DNA of 64,000 nt from Chionis minor. Taxonomy: Eukaryota; Chordata; Aves; Charadriiformes; Chionididae. The stretch spans positions 448,365 through 512,364 of the forward strand of contig VZSF01000635.1 of NCBI GenBank assembly GCA_013398295.1. The letters run 5' to 3'. Positions 63,601 to 64,000 of the stretch are shown piece by piece. A model generated the notes under the pieces. The model was given only the letters and a program-made list of their open reading frames with translations. It made no database searches and was not told the DNA's origin. Position 1 is the stretch's first letter; each line of letters begins with the position of its first letter. The translations under genes and the position numbers were made by a program.

Positions 63601-64000
63601 TTACTTGGAACATGCCAGAAGCATTTCCATGTTAGCCTGACCTCTTTCCTTAGGAAAAGCTAGGATAATGGTGCATGTAAGTGGGTGCATTCACCCTTTT
63701 GCACTGGAACTATGCATTCATTGGTGTGCTGGAACAAGAAGGCAGGTTGTTTCCTGTGATGATGGTATTTACAGTGTTTTCATTCTGATGAAACAGGAGG
63801 TACCAAATAAATTTCATTGGTAGGGAGGTTTTCAGGGTACTAATTGATGTAAGAGACTAAGGCTGAAACAGGGGAGCCTTCTACTTCTACACTGCTTGTC
63901 TAGAATGGGCTGAAGCTGGCTCTGTTTCAGTAGCTTTTCCAAATTACTTGCTAGCCAGCATCTCCTCTAAAAGTTACACAAAATAAATAGGATGAGGGCT
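60691..64000 (-). other. TTC34: Upstream TTC34 intron, truncated by the window edge
   Basis: The exon at 60690 begins in phase 1 after a pyrimidine-rich acceptor, so an upstream exon must exist. I find no TPR-like exon between here and the right edge, so I read the whole stretch as intron. Confidence 0.6.

Noticed and set aside
1..64000. tRNA, rRNA, CRISPR, bacterial or phage systems
   Set aside because: None found by eye. The gene structure and repeats are those of a vertebrate chromosome.

Overview
This window is vertebrate nuclear DNA, most probably from a bird and at least from a sauropsid. The evidence is small exons split by GT...AG introns, long non-coding stretches, few interspersed repeats, and two 5'-truncated CR1-type LINE tails. 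One of these ends in the ATTCTATGA-like 3' terminus typical of avian and reptilian CR1. I see no bacterial operons, CRISPR arrays, insertion sequences or phage genes.

Two genes are clear, both on the minus strand. The first is a complete MMEL1 gene (membrane metalloendopeptidase-like 1, an M13/neprilysin-family zinc peptidase). I rebuilt 22 coding exons between 35816 (ATG) and 8298 (stop). Every exon has AG/GT boundaries, all intron phases agree, and the coding length is 2262 bases (753 residues plus stop). The product has a short cytoplasmic tail, one membrane anchor and a lumenal/extracellular M13 domain. The HExxH motif, the downstream zinc-ligand Glu, the substrate-binding residues, ten ectodomain cysteines and the terminal CRVW are all intact. 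The second gene is the 3' end of TTC34 (tetratricopeptide repeat protein 34). Its last four coding exons lie at 60690-53159, and its 5' part lies beyond base 64000.

Layout from left to right: 1-7.98 kb is non-genic or unrecognised sequence downstream of MMEL1. 7.98-8.3 kb is the probable MMEL1 3'UTR, with a doubled AATAAA. 8.3-35.8 kb is MMEL1. A moderately CpG-rich stretch at about 36.4-36.7 kb may be the MMEL1 promoter or first non-coding exon. 36.7-53.1 kb is intergenic and carries both CR1 tails and a TG microsatellite. 53.1-60.7 kb is the TTC34 3' end, whose 5.2-kb last intron contains a perfect 69-bp triplicate minisatellite. 60.7-64 kb is an upstream TTC34 intron.

The TTC34-MMEL1 head-to-tail order matches human 1p36.32, so this is a conserved syntenic block. 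I find no sign of an undescribed multi-gene system. The least-explained items are the in-frame 69-bp minisatellite, an exon-shaped open segment at 2289-2393 (+), and a hydrophobic open frame near 40.7 kb.
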